Of a DNA stretch of 64,000 bases, positions 26,046 through 34,995 are shown piece by piece. A program made the position numbers and the translations under genes. The notes beneath the pieces were generated by a model. It had not been told where the DNA came from, did no database searches, and saw only the letters and a program-made list of their open reading frames with translations. Origin of the DNA: Streptomyces aureocirculatus (lineage in GTDB: Bacteria > Actinomycetota > Actinomycetes > Streptomycetales > Streptomycetaceae); contig NZ_JOAP01000050.1 in NCBI RefSeq assembly GCF_000720475.1, positions 29,706 through 93,705 on the forward strand, given 5' to 3'. Positions within the stretch are counted from its first letter, which is position 1; the number at the start of each line of letters is the position of its first letter.

Positions 26046-28633
26046 ATGTTGCGAAGATCCCTCAAACGCAACTCGGGTAAAGCTGCGTACGCAGCGACCA
26101 TGGCAATCATCGCGTTACTCGTGGGGTTATGCGCCCCTGCGGCTAACGCGCAGAGTCGGAGCGGCGGCACAGAAGCAGGATCCTTCACCATCACCAACTT
26201 GTCTGGAGAGCCGGCCACGGACATCTGGGAGGCGCCGCAGAACCTAAAAGAGCGTATGGGTAGGCGCCAGGCAGAGACACCGCACGAGACACACGAGCGC
26301 AATTCTTATGTGCAAGAGCTGCAACGTAAGGAAAAAAGGAAGGTTGGCCCACGTCAGGCGGGAGAGATTCCCCCGGGGGATATGTCTGACTGCTACAAAG
26401 CAGACCTCGGTGACGACGGTTCAAAGATCCTCACGCACTGGCAGTGGTGCAAAGAAGCCCTGGGTAGCTACCACTCTTTCGAGAAGTGCCAAGGCCCGCC
26501 GCCAGGGAATGGTTGCGTCGAAATTGGCAGTGTCCAGTTTCGCGTCGCAGTGATGGGTCAGGGGTACCAAGACAAGAATGACCCGGGAGCACGTAAGGTC
26601 CGGTACTGGATGCAGCTTGATAATCCCAAGATCTTCCTGCTGCCCCGCCTAACGGACCAGCTTTCTTTCACTGGCCGATGCGAGTCGTTCACTCCTGGAG
26701 GCCCATGCCAGGCGGCTGCCAGTAACGGACGCATTGACACCATTGCAGGATGGATGCAGGCGGGGCATGCCCGATGGGACTACAGCTCTCCAGAGGGAAG
26801 CATATCGGACCCCGACAAGAAGGCCTTCTTCAACTTCACCATGAAGTCGACGGTCCACCAGGACTATGACATTTCTGGAGACGTGGTTGAGGGCGGCGAA
26901 GCCGGCTTCCGCTGCGACTCCGCCAGGTACCAGCTGTGGCCAGTGGATCGACCATCGTATGGATGCGTATTTGACGGCGTCAATTCTATATGGAACTTCA
27001 AAGCCAAGGCAGACGTAGCTGAAACGGCGCGGCACGTTTGGACGGCGCAGTTTAAACCAAACCAGACCCGGCCGCCCAGCGTGCAAGACAAAAAGATCCC
27101 TGGCTCGATCAAAAGTTATATTCCGCTATCACGCCTAGCCGGGACAGGAGGAAGCGAAAACAAAATCCTCCATGAAAAGAATAGAAGTAAGTCCATAGCC
27201 AATTGCAAGACCAATTATGGCGTATCGTACTCGCGAAGCAAAACCCGCGACTGCGACGAATACCCAATGGCCTCGACACGCGAAGGTGCGTTTACAGGCG
27301 ATGTCGAAGACGAAGACGGAACAAGCCACTTTTCAGTCAAGGCCATACCGAAGGACGACAATCAACAGGCAGGTCGGGATTTAGTTGATTCTACATCGAC
27401 CAGCGCATCATCAACGACGACGATTTTTTCGTCAATGTCCTAGATGCGGACGGAGGAACATATCCTGGCACTCCAGAACCTGAAGGGGTCTCTTCCCCCG
27501 TATCAAACAGGCAGTGCGACCTGAGGCAGCCTGAGATATCAGACGTCAAAACTCAGGCAGCACCTGAGAAGACGTTCCTCGACTACGCTAAAAAAACGCC
27601 AGACGGATGGACCGGAGGTGACTCAACCTTCTCTGTCAAGCTTCCGGACGGTCGAACCCTCTGGCTATTCTCGGACACATTCTTAGGGCCGACAAGCAAC
27701 GACGGCCGCAGCAGGCCAACGAGCGCCCCTCTCATCAACAGCAGCTTCGTCATACAAGATGGCGATCAAATGACAACGCTTCGCGGAGGAACAAAAACAA
27801 AACCCTCGGGACTCATGAAGCCGGCCGCGGCAAACCACTGGTACTGGCTCGGAGACGGTCTACTCCACAAGGAAGGAGGTAAATCGTATCTACAGGTCAT
27901 CTTCCAGGAGTACTACAAGTTCGGACCAGGCGGCTGGGACTTCAGACACAAAGCCAACTTCGTCGCAACATTCTCACTCGACGATCTAGGTACACCCCAC
28001 GGGCACGAACCGCTGTATATCGATCCCGTTCCTTCCACTCCAGGGGTCGGCTGGGGCTCGGCACTCCTGCCATCCAGCCTGAGCGGCGACGGCTACACCT
28101 ACATCTACGGTGTGGATGATGCTCCCACTAATAAGAAGATGCGCATTGCTCGCGTCAAGGGCACTGACCTTCTCGGCAAATGGGAGTACCTCAACTCGGG
28201 CGCCGGCGGGTGGATGAAGAGCGAGAAGCAGGCAGCCAACGTCTACACCGGAATAGCGAACGAGTACAGCGTAACCCCTTGGAACGGCGGATTTGTCGCC
28301 GTGAGCCAGACCAGCACAGAAGCGTTTAGCGGTTGGATCAAAGCGTCCGTTTCGTGCTCCCCTCACGGCCCGTTCCAGCTGGACACCGACGTGTACCGCA
28401 TGCCAGAACCAGGCCCCTACGGATTGCCCTACCTGAACCCCAAGGTGATCAGCTACAACGCGCATGTCCATCGAACGATGTTGCCGAGCGGCGGAGGTCC
28501 GCACACTCTGTCCTACAACGTGAATAGCATGGATAATCGCATTCACCCAGACGCTGACCTATATCGCGATGCGTCCATCTACAAGCCGCGATTCGTCTCG
28601 TTCAAGATGACTCCGGGCCGTCCCCTCCGCTAG
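26046..28633 (+). pseudogene. Secreted NucA/NucB-type DNase fused to beta-propeller domain, one frameshift
   Basis: A strong AGGGAGGT site precedes the ATG at 26046. Frame one encodes 465 residues: signal peptide (to about residue 35, ending PAANAQ), an uncharacterised region, then a NucA/NucB nuclease-like domain with C-x(n)-CDEYP (C403) and ASTREGAF. The reading then leaves the nuclease pattern, while another frame resumes it from about 27389 (FYIDQRIINDDDFFVNV) and runs to 28633 through a DUF4185/DUF5005-like propeller (GGDSTFSVKLPDGRTLWLFSD, WGSALLPSS, YTYIYGVDD). One inserted T near 27388 (GATTCTAC to GATTTCTAC) would give a single protein of about 860 residues. It could be a natural mutation or a sequencing error. 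Secretion plus nuclease suggests a toxin or nutrient enzyme carried as phage cargo. Confidence 0.7.
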
Positions 28634-28660
28634 GTTCCGCACGCGAAGCATGCTGACATC

Positions 28661-28709
28661 GTGTGGCCTGGCCGCTGAACCTCAGCCGAGGTCAGCGGTC
28701 AGGCCATAC
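28661..28709. terminator. Bidirectional terminator hairpin
   Basis: 28661-28678 pairs with 28692-28709: 18 positions, all paired when G-U is allowed, with a 13-base loop. It sits between the convergent nuclease/propeller gene and the minus-strand gene ending at 28692, and so can end both transcripts. Confidence 0.8.
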
Positions 28710-29138
28710 CTGTATGACCCAAAATTCCAGCGGATCCCCGTGCGGCCCATCAGACGGAAAGGGATCTAGCGCAAGTGAAGCCTCCAGGTGATCCCGTCCT
28801 CGGCAGAGCAACCGAAGACGGTACGGGCCTGGTTCGAGTGAAATCCTTCCATAGCACTCGGAGTAGAGGTCGAATACACCGAGACGGTCAAGCAGGGGGG
28901 ACGTGAACTCCCGTTCGTACTCCCAGTCCTCCGTCGGCCTCACTGCGCAACCATCCCATACCTCCATGCGCACCAAGGGATAGAAGTCGTTATCGCTTGA
29001 GGAGAGGCTCCATCCCTCCCCAGGGATGGCAACAATGTCGTCTTCCGCTGGCTGCTCCTCAAAGAGGATAGGACCGATCTGGATCGTTCGGTGGAAGACA
29101 CGTGGACGAGTGTCAATTGCTTCAACCAGGCTGGGCAC
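28692..29138 (-). CDS. Small acidic cytosolic protein, possible nuclease immunity (ComJ-like)
   Basis: 148 residues, acidic, with no signal peptide. A beta-rich layout (VFHRTIQIGPILFEEQ, PLVRMEVWDG, EYEREFTSPLLDRLGVF, GRISLEPGPYRLRLLCRG) resembles ComJ/Nin-type inhibitors of NucA, which also have the LSFDLPKGDYQLT-like strand pair near the C-terminus. That likeness is by eye and weak. Context supports it: the gene is convergent with and adjacent to a NucA/NucB-type nuclease gene, sharing its terminator. If right, it would protect the producer's cytoplasm. Alternatively it is an unrelated phage protein. Confidence 0.5.
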   Translation of the reverse strand: MPSLVEAIDTRPRVFHRTIQIGPILFEEQPAEDDIVAIPGEGWSLSSSDNDFYPLVRMEVWDGCAVRPTEDWEYEREFTSPLLDRLGVFDLYSECYGRISLEPGPYRLRLLCRGRDHLEASLALDPFPSDGPHGDPLEFWVIQVWPDR

Positions 29139-29557
29139 TTGCTCTCCTCATCAGACGAGTATGGCGACATCGAAGGGACTACCGGCAAGGCATTGGCATC
29201 ATGCCATGCTCAGCTACGTCATGTCGTACGACCTTGGGCTGTACAACTGAGCGGGGTTGTGACGTTGGATCGTCCCGGACAGAGTGCGGGCGGTAGCGCG
29301 TGGATGCTGGTACCTCTGTTATAGGTGACGGACTGGACGCAGGCGGTTGTTCGGGGTGACCTATCCATTGCACTCTTCGAGGTTGGAGTGAACCTCCTCT
29401 CCGTCTCTCCCTCTGCAGAAGGGTCCTCATTCGCAGTTGCACTCACAACATGGCATGGCATTCGTTGCCCCTGAACGCAACGGTCAGGTCAAGGTCACCG
29501 TGCTCCTCGCACCCGTACGATCACGGTAGGGCTCGGGGCTGCTCAGGAGTGATCGCA
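29139..29557. other. Intergenic, promoter region of the minus-strand gene; no gene recognised
   Basis: 419 bases between divergent transcripts. Several short overlapping open frames exist in all plus frames, but none has a ribosome-binding site or coding bias. Confidence 0.4.
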
Positions 29558-29917
29558 GTGTCCATGCCTCCCAGCGCCGAGCCGACGCTCTGGGAGCTGC
29601 ACCGTGCCGTCTCGCAGCTTCGAGAGGACCTCCGTGGCGACCTCGCACGGCTGGCGGCACGCCTCGATCACGTCGTGACCGAGGACGTCTATCGGGCGGA
29701 TCAGCGCGGGGTTGAGCAGCGGATCACGCACCTCGAGTCGGGCCTTGGCGCCTTGCGGGTCGAGGTGGATCAGAGCCTGGAACGCACGGAGCAGCAGCGT
29801 CGTGAAGATCAGGCGCAGGTGATGGCGACGCGTCGGCTGGTGTTCAGCTCGTTCGTCTCGCCGGTGCTGTTGATGGCCCTCCAGCTGTGGCTCGCCTCTC
29901 GAGGTACCGCCTCGTAA
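29558..29917 (+). CDS. Coiled-coil protein with C-terminal membrane segment (lysis module)
   Basis: 119 residues. AGGAG at 29545-29549 sits 8 bases before the GTG. The sequence is a long amphipathic helix (LWELHRAVSQLREDLRGDLA, then LESGLGALRVEVDQSLERTE) ending in a hydrophobic stretch (FVSPVLLMALQLWLAS). Proteins of this build precede endolysins in actinobacteriophages and are thought to be holin-like or lysis-timing factors. The role is inferred from shape and place. Confidence 0.65.
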   Translation: MSMPPSAEPTLWELHRAVSQLREDLRGDLARLAARLDHVVTEDVYRADQRGVEQRITHLESGLGALRVEVDQSLERTEQQRREDQAQVMATRRLVFSSFVSPVLLMALQLWLASRGTAS

Positions 29918-29974
29918 CAGCCCTGGGCAGCAGGGATTTCAGATGGGGCGCGGGGAGAATAGTGAGCGCCGATC

Positions 29975-31027
29975 GTGGCGACACCTATCAGTGCCGACCG
30001 ACTCGTTGCCGCGCTGCGCGCCGAAGGCGTGCGCGTGGTGGAACGGCCGGGGTGGAGAACCCACAACAGGAACCACAAGGGGCCGTTCGGCCCGGTGAAC
30101 GGCGTGGTCATCCACCACACCGTGACCTCGGGCACCAGCAACACCGTCAACATCGTTGAGCGCGGTTACGCGGGTCTGCCGGGTCCGCTGTGCCACGGCA
30201 TGATCGCCAAGGACGGCACCGTGCACCTCGTCGGTCACGGCCGCACGAACCATGCCGGCCGCGGAGATGGTGACGTGCTGCGGGCCGTCATCGCCGAGCG
30301 CGCGCTTCCCGCTGCGAACGAGGCGGACACCGACGGCAACACGCATTTCTACGGCTTCGAGTGCGAGAACCGCGGTGATGGCACGGACCCGTGGCCGAGG
30401 GCGCAGCTTGAGGCGATCGAGCGGGCGGCGGCGGCGCTGTGCCGCGCGCATGGCTGGAGCGCGGCGAGTGTCATCGGCCACAAGGAGTGGCAGCCCGGCA
30501 AGGTCGACCCCAAGGGCTTCACCATGAGTTGGCTGCGCGAGCGCGTGGCTGCCCGGCTGAAGTCGAAGCCGTCTAGTGGAGGTTCGAGCAGTGGATCGGC
30601 GGGGGGTTCGTCGACCTACGTGGTCAAGAGCGGCGACACGCTGTCCGGTATCGGCAGGAAGCTCGGTGTCCGTTGAGAGCTGCTGGCCCAGGCCAACAAG
30701 ATCACCAAGCCGTTCGTGATCAAAGCGGGGCAGAAGCTCACTGTTCCGGAAAAGTCGAGCGAGAGCTCCTACTCCCCTCCTCCCTTTCCGGATGGTCTTG
30801 CTCCGGGCCGCTCGGCACCGTCTGCGAAGAGTCTTCAGAAGGCGCTGAAGGACACCGGTTGGCTGGACCGGTCGGTACCGCTGTCCGACGTGTACGGGCC
30901 CCAGACGCAGAAGGCCGTCGTCGGCTTCAACCGCAAGCACAAGCTGTTCACGTCAGGCCGCCCTCAGGACCCGGCGATTGGCCGCCGGGGCTGGAATCTC
31001 CTGCACGAACTCGCCTACGGGAAGTAG
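29975..31027 (+). pseudogene. Endolysin (amidase-LysM-PG_binding) interrupted by an in-frame TGA
   Basis: Residues 1-195 are an N-acetylmuramoyl-L-alanine amidase (amidase_2): VNGVVIHHTVTSG, the HFYGFECEN strand and the zinc-ligand segment VIGHKEWQPGKVDP. A Gly/Ser linker leads to a LysM (STYVVKSGDTLSGIGRKLGV). TGA at 30674-30676 interrupts it, but the same frame continues for 117 codons: the rest of LysM (ELLAQANKITKPFVIKAGQK), then a peptidoglycan-binding-1-like domain (KSLQKALKDTGWLD, YGPQTQKAVVGF). A Trp codon (TGG) is likely at the stop position, since LysM usually has an aromatic residue there. The 233-residue product keeps the whole catalytic domain and may still lyse. Confidence 0.85.
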
Positions 31028-31031
31028 AACG

Positions 31032-31241
31032 TTGATCGACTTCATTCACGCTCACAGCACCCGCCTCTACACCATCGCCTCTGCGGCGCTGGCCCTCGTC
31101 GCCTACTTCGTGGACGGTCTGCCGACGGGGCTGATCCTCGCCCTGGTCGCCGCGATCCTGGGTACTGGTGAGGCCGTTCAGCGGGTGGAGGACCGCAAGA
31201 CAGCCAAGGCTCTCTACCAGGAGCCGCCCACGGTCTCGTAA
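31032..31241 (+). CDS. Holin-like small membrane protein
   Basis: 69 residues. The TTG at 31032 follows GGAAG with suitable spacing, 4 bases after the endolysin stop. One or two membrane segments (LYTIASAALALVAYFVDG and GLILALVAAILGTG) and a charged C-terminus (RVEDRKTAK) fit small actinophage holins. Adjacency to the endolysin supports this. Confidence 0.7.
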   Translation: MIDFIHAHSTRLYTIASAALALVAYFVDGLPTGLILALVAAILGTGEAVQRVEDRKTAKALYQEPPTVS

Positions 31242-31272
31242 ACGCATGTCAGCGGCATAGCCCCTTCGCTCC

Positions 31273-31304
31273 GCCTCTTCCCGCATGTTCCTGCGGGGGG
31301 AGGC
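31273..31304 (+). terminator. Hairpin after the lysis genes
   Basis: GCCTCTTCCCGCA (31273-31285) pairs with TGCGGGGGGAGGC (31292-31304), counting two G-T (G-U in RNA) pairs, loop of 6 bases. It lies 30 bases past the holin stop and probably ends the late transcript. Confidence 0.6.
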
Positions 31305-31469
31305 TCGCTGCTTTGACGGTTCCAAGGGAAGGGAGCTGGTGCGCCTCCATCGAGTCACGAGAGGTGGGATATCGCGACCGCAATGTCCTGTTTCCGGGCA
31401 GAGGTTCACCAGCTCCTCGGCAGGCGGGCGGGAGCTGTGCTGATGGTGATGGTCGCCGCAGGCATCGTG

Positions 31470-31600
31470 ACCGGACCGACCGCGACGCGACCAAGGAACT
31501 GCTGCTCTTTGCGTCACCTCGTCTACCCCGAGATCGCCATCGCCTGGGCCGACTCCGCCTACGCTGAGACAGCCGACGTGCTGGCTTCAGACGCGGGCCG
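31470..31600 (+). mobile_element. IS5-like transposase fragment
   Basis: Two overlapping frames together give DRDATKELL followed by YPEIAIAWADSAYAE. This is the DDE-domain segment of IS5/IS1647-type transposases of Streptomyces, usually ...DRDAAKELLxRLRLxHPEIxxVWADSAYA. A frameshift separates the halves, and the rest of the gene is missing. It is a dead relic. Confidence 0.65.
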
Positions 31601-31620
31601 TCGCAAGGTGGGTGAAGCGG

Positions 31621-32346
31621 CTAGCCAAGTGGGGTGTCGCGGTCTTCCTCCAGGCGTAGCTGTCCGGTGAGGATGTCGCGGGCGATGTCTTCGAGGAGTT
31701 GCTGGTGGCTGAAGGCGTGGGCGCGCATGCGGGCCAGGGCTTCGGAGACGGTGACGTTGCTGGCTTCCGCAGCCGCGCCGGCTGCCTGGTGCACGATGGG
31801 CGGATAGCCCACGGGGCCCGTCTCCGGAGCTGCTTGTTCCCAGCCGATCAGAGCAGGATGGGCGTCCAGGACCAGCAGCGCGAGGACCCGGGCATATGCC
31901 TCAAGCCTGGCCCGGTCCGCTGCGCTGAGCGGGACGGGGGTGGTGCGGTAGATATCCATGGCACCGACCGGGACGTTGTCGCCGACCAGGAGCGGCACGG
32001 CCACCACGCTGCGGATGCCGAGTTCATCGGCCGTCCGCAGAAAAACGGGCCACTGCCCAGAGGCGGGCTGCACCTGCGCTTCTACGATCCGCCGTTGCAG
32101 GTACGCCTCGGTGCACGGGCCTTCCCCCGCCACGAGCTGCGCGTCCTCCAGCCGGTAGCTGCGCTCATCGGCAGCGTAGGCCACGGTCCTGATGCGGCCC
32201 GAAGTGATCAGGCTGACTCCCAGGCCGTCCGCGCTCACATCTGCGCCGCACGCCGTCGCAGCGGACGGCAACGCCACCGGACGCTCGGCGACACTGGCGG
32301 TCTCGACGACGCGCTTCCACGCCGCGGTGTTCTGTCGCACATCCAT
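31621..32346 (-). CDS. GAF and ANTAR domain regulator
   Basis: 241 residues from the ATG at 32346, chosen because AGGAG precedes it; the frame extends upstream without coding character. Residues ~15-160 are a GAF sensor domain (LGVSLITSGRIRTVAYA, VAGEGPCTEAYLQRR, VAVPLLVGDNVPVGAMDIYR). The C-terminal ~60 residues form an ANTAR RNA-binding helix bundle (VTVSEALARMRAHAFSHQQL). Such proteins act by antitermination at paired hairpins. It is on the opposite strand between the lysis genes and the replication element, so it may be a resident chromosomal gene or a module regulator. Confidence 0.85.
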   Translation of the reverse strand: MDVRQNTAAWKRVVETASVAERPVALPSAATACGADVSADGLGVSLITSGRIRTVAYAADERSYRLEDAQLVAGEGPCTEAYLQRRIVEAQVQPASGQWPVFLRTADELGIRSVVAVPLLVGDNVPVGAMDIYRTTPVPLSAADRARLEAYARVLALLVLDAHPALIGWEQAAPETGPVGYPPIVHQAAGAAAEASNVTVSEALARMRAHAFSHQQLLEDIARDILTGQLRLEEDRDTPLG

Positions 32347-32615
32347 GACGCAGCTCCTATGCCCTGCCTGGAGCGCGGTCAGGCCTTCCGTTCGCTCATC
32401 AGTACAAACAAGCGTAGACCTCCATTGGGACCACAGGCAGAAGGCTCCGCTCCGTTCACAGCCCGTAGGGCAGGGCTTTTCGGACATCAGGTGCGCGAGT
32501 CAATCGACCACGCGACAGCCCGGCACTCTTCAGAATGAGCCCCTCGGCGATCGGATCTGCGGGCGCTACCACTATTCTGCTCTCTTGGATACATCGTCAT
32601 AGAGAGGAGGCAGAG

Positions 32616-33182
32616 GTGGCGAAGCCGCTGCTGTGCGGTCGTAAGGAGATCGGGCGGGTCTACCGCATCAAGCCCGAAGTGGTCAGCAACTCGTGGATTC
32701 ACCGAGGCGTCCTCTCATACGAGGACGCCGTGATTGTGTCGGGTAAGCCGTTCTGGCCTGGTGGGTTCGTGGAGTCGCTGGCGTTGCCGCCGGGTAGTCG
32801 TGGCCGGCAGCTCGACGTCGAGGAGCTGGCCGCACTGGAGGCCGAGCAGAGTGCACGGGTGCGGCCGCGGAAGAAGGAGGAGCTGCCTCCGCTGGTCGGT
32901 GCGCAGGAGTACGCCGAGTTGTTCGGGGTGACGCAGATTGCTGTCGGGCAGGCCGCGAAGGCAGGTTCGGGCCGTGTGGCGGAGCCGGACTATGAGCTGT
33001 CCGGGTCGAAGGTGTGGCTGCTGGAGTCCGTGCTCGCCCATGCTCCGGTAACGATGGACAAGTCGCGCAAGAAGATCTGGGTGCTTCGGGACGAGGTCGC
33101 TGACGCTTTGCGTGAGGGCCGGTATGACGGTCCGGGGTCGTTCTTCTCTCAGCGGGGGAACAAGATGAAACCGGCGGCTTAG
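32616..33182 (+). CDS. Tandem excisionase/MerR-like winged-helix protein
   Basis: 188 residues from a GTG preceded by GAGGAGG. Two related segments are visible: LLCGRKEIGRVYRIKPEVVS and LVGAQEYAELFGVTQIAVGQ. Each is followed by a D-x(n)-G-K/S-x-FW/VW stretch (DAVIVSGKPFW; DYELSGSKVWL), as in excisionase-type winged helices. It has no recombinase partner in the window. As first gene of the replication element it is a candidate regulator of the repeated promoters downstream or an excisionase; both are inferred. Confidence 0.6.
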   Translation: MAKPLLCGRKEIGRVYRIKPEVVSNSWIHRGVLSYEDAVIVSGKPFWPGGFVESLALPPGSRGRQLDVEELAALEAEQSARVRPRKKEELPPLVGAQEYAELFGVTQIAVGQAAKAGSGRVAEPDYELSGSKVWLLESVLAHAPVTMDKSRKKIWVLRDEVADALREGRYDGPGSFFSQRGNKMKPAA

Positions 33183-33310
33183 GCGTGTCGCGCCAGGCCG
33201 CTGACCCCGCGATGGATTGCTCCCCGTCGTGGTTCTCGGTGGGGCCTCGTCGTGCGCGGCACCCATGCGCCGCTTCGCACGAAGAGCTGTTCCGTGGTGG
33301 GCCATGGGAG

Positions 33311-33338
33311 TTGCACCCCCTCATTTTAAGAGTAGAAT
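33311..33338 (+). promoter_or_regulatory. Shared element promoter, copy 1
   Basis: TTGCAC at 33311-33316, 16 bases, TAGAAT at 33333-33338 inside AGAGTAGAATTTA. CCCCCTC before and GTGTGAGGGG after the core form an interrupted inverted repeat. It drives the genes from 33423. Confidence 0.75.
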
Positions 33339-33391
33339 TTAACTAGAAGGTGTGAGGGGCGCCTGTGCGCTCCGGATACGTATGCCGCAAT

Positions 33392-33403
33392 ATAGGTCGC
33401 GAT
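33392..33403 (+). repeat. ATAGGTCGCGAT motif, copy 1
   Basis: The 12-mer is in the expected leader of promoter copy 1, about 20 bases before the start at 33423. Confidence 0.6.
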
Positions 33404-33422
33404 GAAAACTATGGAGGGTTGC

Positions 33423-33764
33423 ATGGTCCCCGTTCAGATGGAGCTGTCGATCGCGCCTCTGCGTCACCCCGACCCGGGGGACGCAGGGGCGAGCATCCAG
33501 GATCGTTTCGAGGCGTTCCACCAGCTCAATCCCTGGATCCTGGTGCAACTGGAGTCACTGACCGCCGACTGCGCCAAGCGCGGGCTCCGGCGCATCGGTA
33601 TCGGGATGCTCTTCGAGGTCCTCCGCTGGCAGTACGGGCGCGCGACGAGCGGCGAGCCGTTCAAGCTGAACAACGACTTCCGATCCCGCTACGTCCGGCT
33701 ACTGGTCCAGCGGCATCCCGATTGGGCGGCCCTGTTCGAAACCCGGGAACTCCGCACGCCTTGA
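33423..33764 (+). CDS. Conserved phage-type hypothetical protein
   Basis: 113 residues from the ATG at 33423, 5 bases after GGAGGG; an ATG at 33402 is in frame but has no ribosome-binding site. The C-terminal half (FRSRYVRLLVQRHPDWAALF, then ETRELRTP) resembles small proteins found beside recombination genes in many phages, where FRLNN...YRSRYARL...P and an ELRTR-like end are common. No function is known. It directly precedes the Sak4-like gene. Confidence 0.65.
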   Translation: MVPVQMELSIAPLRHPDPGDAGASIQDRFEAFHQLNPWILVQLESLTADCAKRGLRRIGIGMLFEVLRWQYGRATSGEPFKLNNDFRSRYVRLLVQRHPDWAALFETRELRTP

Positions 33765-33765
33765 A

Positions 33766-33777
33766 ATAGGTCCCGAT
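33766..33777 (+). repeat. ATAGGTCGCGAT motif, copy 2 (one mismatch)
   Basis: ATAGGTCCCGAT starts two bases after the upstream stop codon and 15 bases before the next start. Confidence 0.55.
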
Positions 33778-33791
33778 ACAAGAACTTGGAG

Positions 33792-34898
33792 ATGCGCGTG
33801 AACCGCCCGATACCGAAGCTGCGGACCCGTAAGCCTACCGGCGTGATCCCCTGGCCGATCGTCTTGATCGAAGGCGAGGAGAAGAGTGGGAAGAGCCATC
33901 AGGCAGCGGAGTTCACCGGCTGCGAGCAGACCGGCCAGGCGTACTGGCTGGAGCTCGGCGAGGACACCGCCGACGAGTACGCGAACGTGCCCGGTGCGGA
34001 CTATCTGCTGATCGAGCACAACGGCACCTACCGCGACATCCTCGGCCAGATCGAGGCCGTGCACGCGGAGGCGACCCGCGCGGCTGTCGCGAAGGAGAAG
34101 CCGGTCGTCCTGGTCATCGACTCGGGTTCGATGCTGTGGCGGATGCTCGTGGACTGGACCAACGAGCGGGCCAGGCGCTCGCGGACGGGCCAGAACGCCC
34201 TCAGGCAGGACCCGGACGCCGAGGTCAAGCCGTCCATGAACCTCTGGAACGACGCGGCCGAACGGTGGCAGCGGGTGATGTACCTGGTGCGGACCATGCC
34301 CGGCATCGTGGTCCTTCTGGCCCGCGGCAAGGAGGTCGCGGCGGTCGACGGAAACGGCGATCCGATCCCGCGCACGAAGGACTGGCGGGTGGAGGCGCAC
34401 AAGTCTTTGGCCTTCGATGCGACGGTGTGGGTGCGTATGCGCCGCGAGGAGCCGCCGCAGATCATCGGTGCGCGCTCGTTGAAGTTCCAGGTGCCGCGCG
34501 GCGGCCAGCCGAAGCCGATGCCGGACTTCTCCATCGAAAAGCTCGTGTTCGGCCTGATGGGCTGCTCGATCCACAACCAGCCCAAGCCCACCCCGGAGCT
34601 GACGGGCGACCTCGCGCAGGCGTGGATGCCGAAGGTGCGCGAGGCCGCCGCGCAGGGCGTGGAGCATCTGAAGAAGCTGTGGCGGCAGGTCGAGGCCGAT
34701 GACGGTTTGGACCGCGACGAGGTGCTGGTGGTACGCGCGGCGATCGAGCGTGCGGCCACGGAGCTGAAGAACCCCAGGAAGCTCAGCGATCCCACCAGCG
34801 ATGACGTGTCCCGTCTACGGGCTGCTGCCAGCGAGCAGCAGGACCAGGACGCCGAGGGCACGTCCGCTGAGGAGCCCGGCGTCGAGTTCGCCGCCTGA
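33792..34898 (+). CDS. Sak4-like RecA-fold ATPase (recombination)
   Basis: 368 residues (GTG 33798 is an equally good start, with GGAG 7 bases before). The N-terminal Walker A is GEEKSGKS, and a Walker B-like strand is VVLVIDSGSM near residue 113. Size and arrangement resemble AAA_24/Sak4 single-strand annealing ATPases of phages, which bind ssDNA and help anneal recombination intermediates. The C-terminal 80 residues are helical and acidic, perhaps for SSB contact. It is followed by a Cas4/RecB-like nuclease gene, the usual exonuclease partner in phage recombination modules. Confidence 0.75.
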   Translation: MRVNRPIPKLRTRKPTGVIPWPIVLIEGEEKSGKSHQAAEFTGCEQTGQAYWLELGEDTADEYANVPGADYLLIEHNGTYRDILGQIEAVHAEATRAAVAKEKPVVLVIDSGSMLWRMLVDWTNERARRSRTGQNALRQDPDAEVKPSMNLWNDAAERWQRVMYLVRTMPGIVVLLARGKEVAAVDGNGDPIPRTKDWRVEAHKSLAFDATVWVRMRREEPPQIIGARSLKFQVPRGGQPKPMPDFSIEKLVFGLMGCSIHNQPKPTPELTGDLAQAWMPKVREAAAQGVEHLKKLWRQVEADDGLDRDEVLVVRAAIERAATELKNPRKLSDPTSDDVSRLRAAASEQQDQDAEGTSAEEPGVEFAA

Positions 34899-34940
34899 CC
34901 ACGCTCCACTCCCCTCTTCTCTTTCTCTTTCCCCTGCGCT

Positions 34941-34975
34941 GCCGGGGCCCGCCACGTGACGGGCCGGGCCCCGGC
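34941..34975 (+). terminator. GC-rich hairpin
   Basis: GCCGGGGC (34941-34948) pairs with GCCCCGGC (34968-34975), with an inner CCCG/CGGG pair. It lies between the Sak4-like gene and the nuclease gene; without a T-run it may only attenuate. Confidence 0.45.
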
Positions 34976-34995
34976 GCGCCCTCTTGGAGACTGCT

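Noticed and set aside
31621..32487. Upstream start (32487) for the GAF-ANTAR gene
   Set aside because: The extra 47 residues are Cys/Trp-rich without domain likeness, while the ATG at 32346 has AGGAG at proper spacing.
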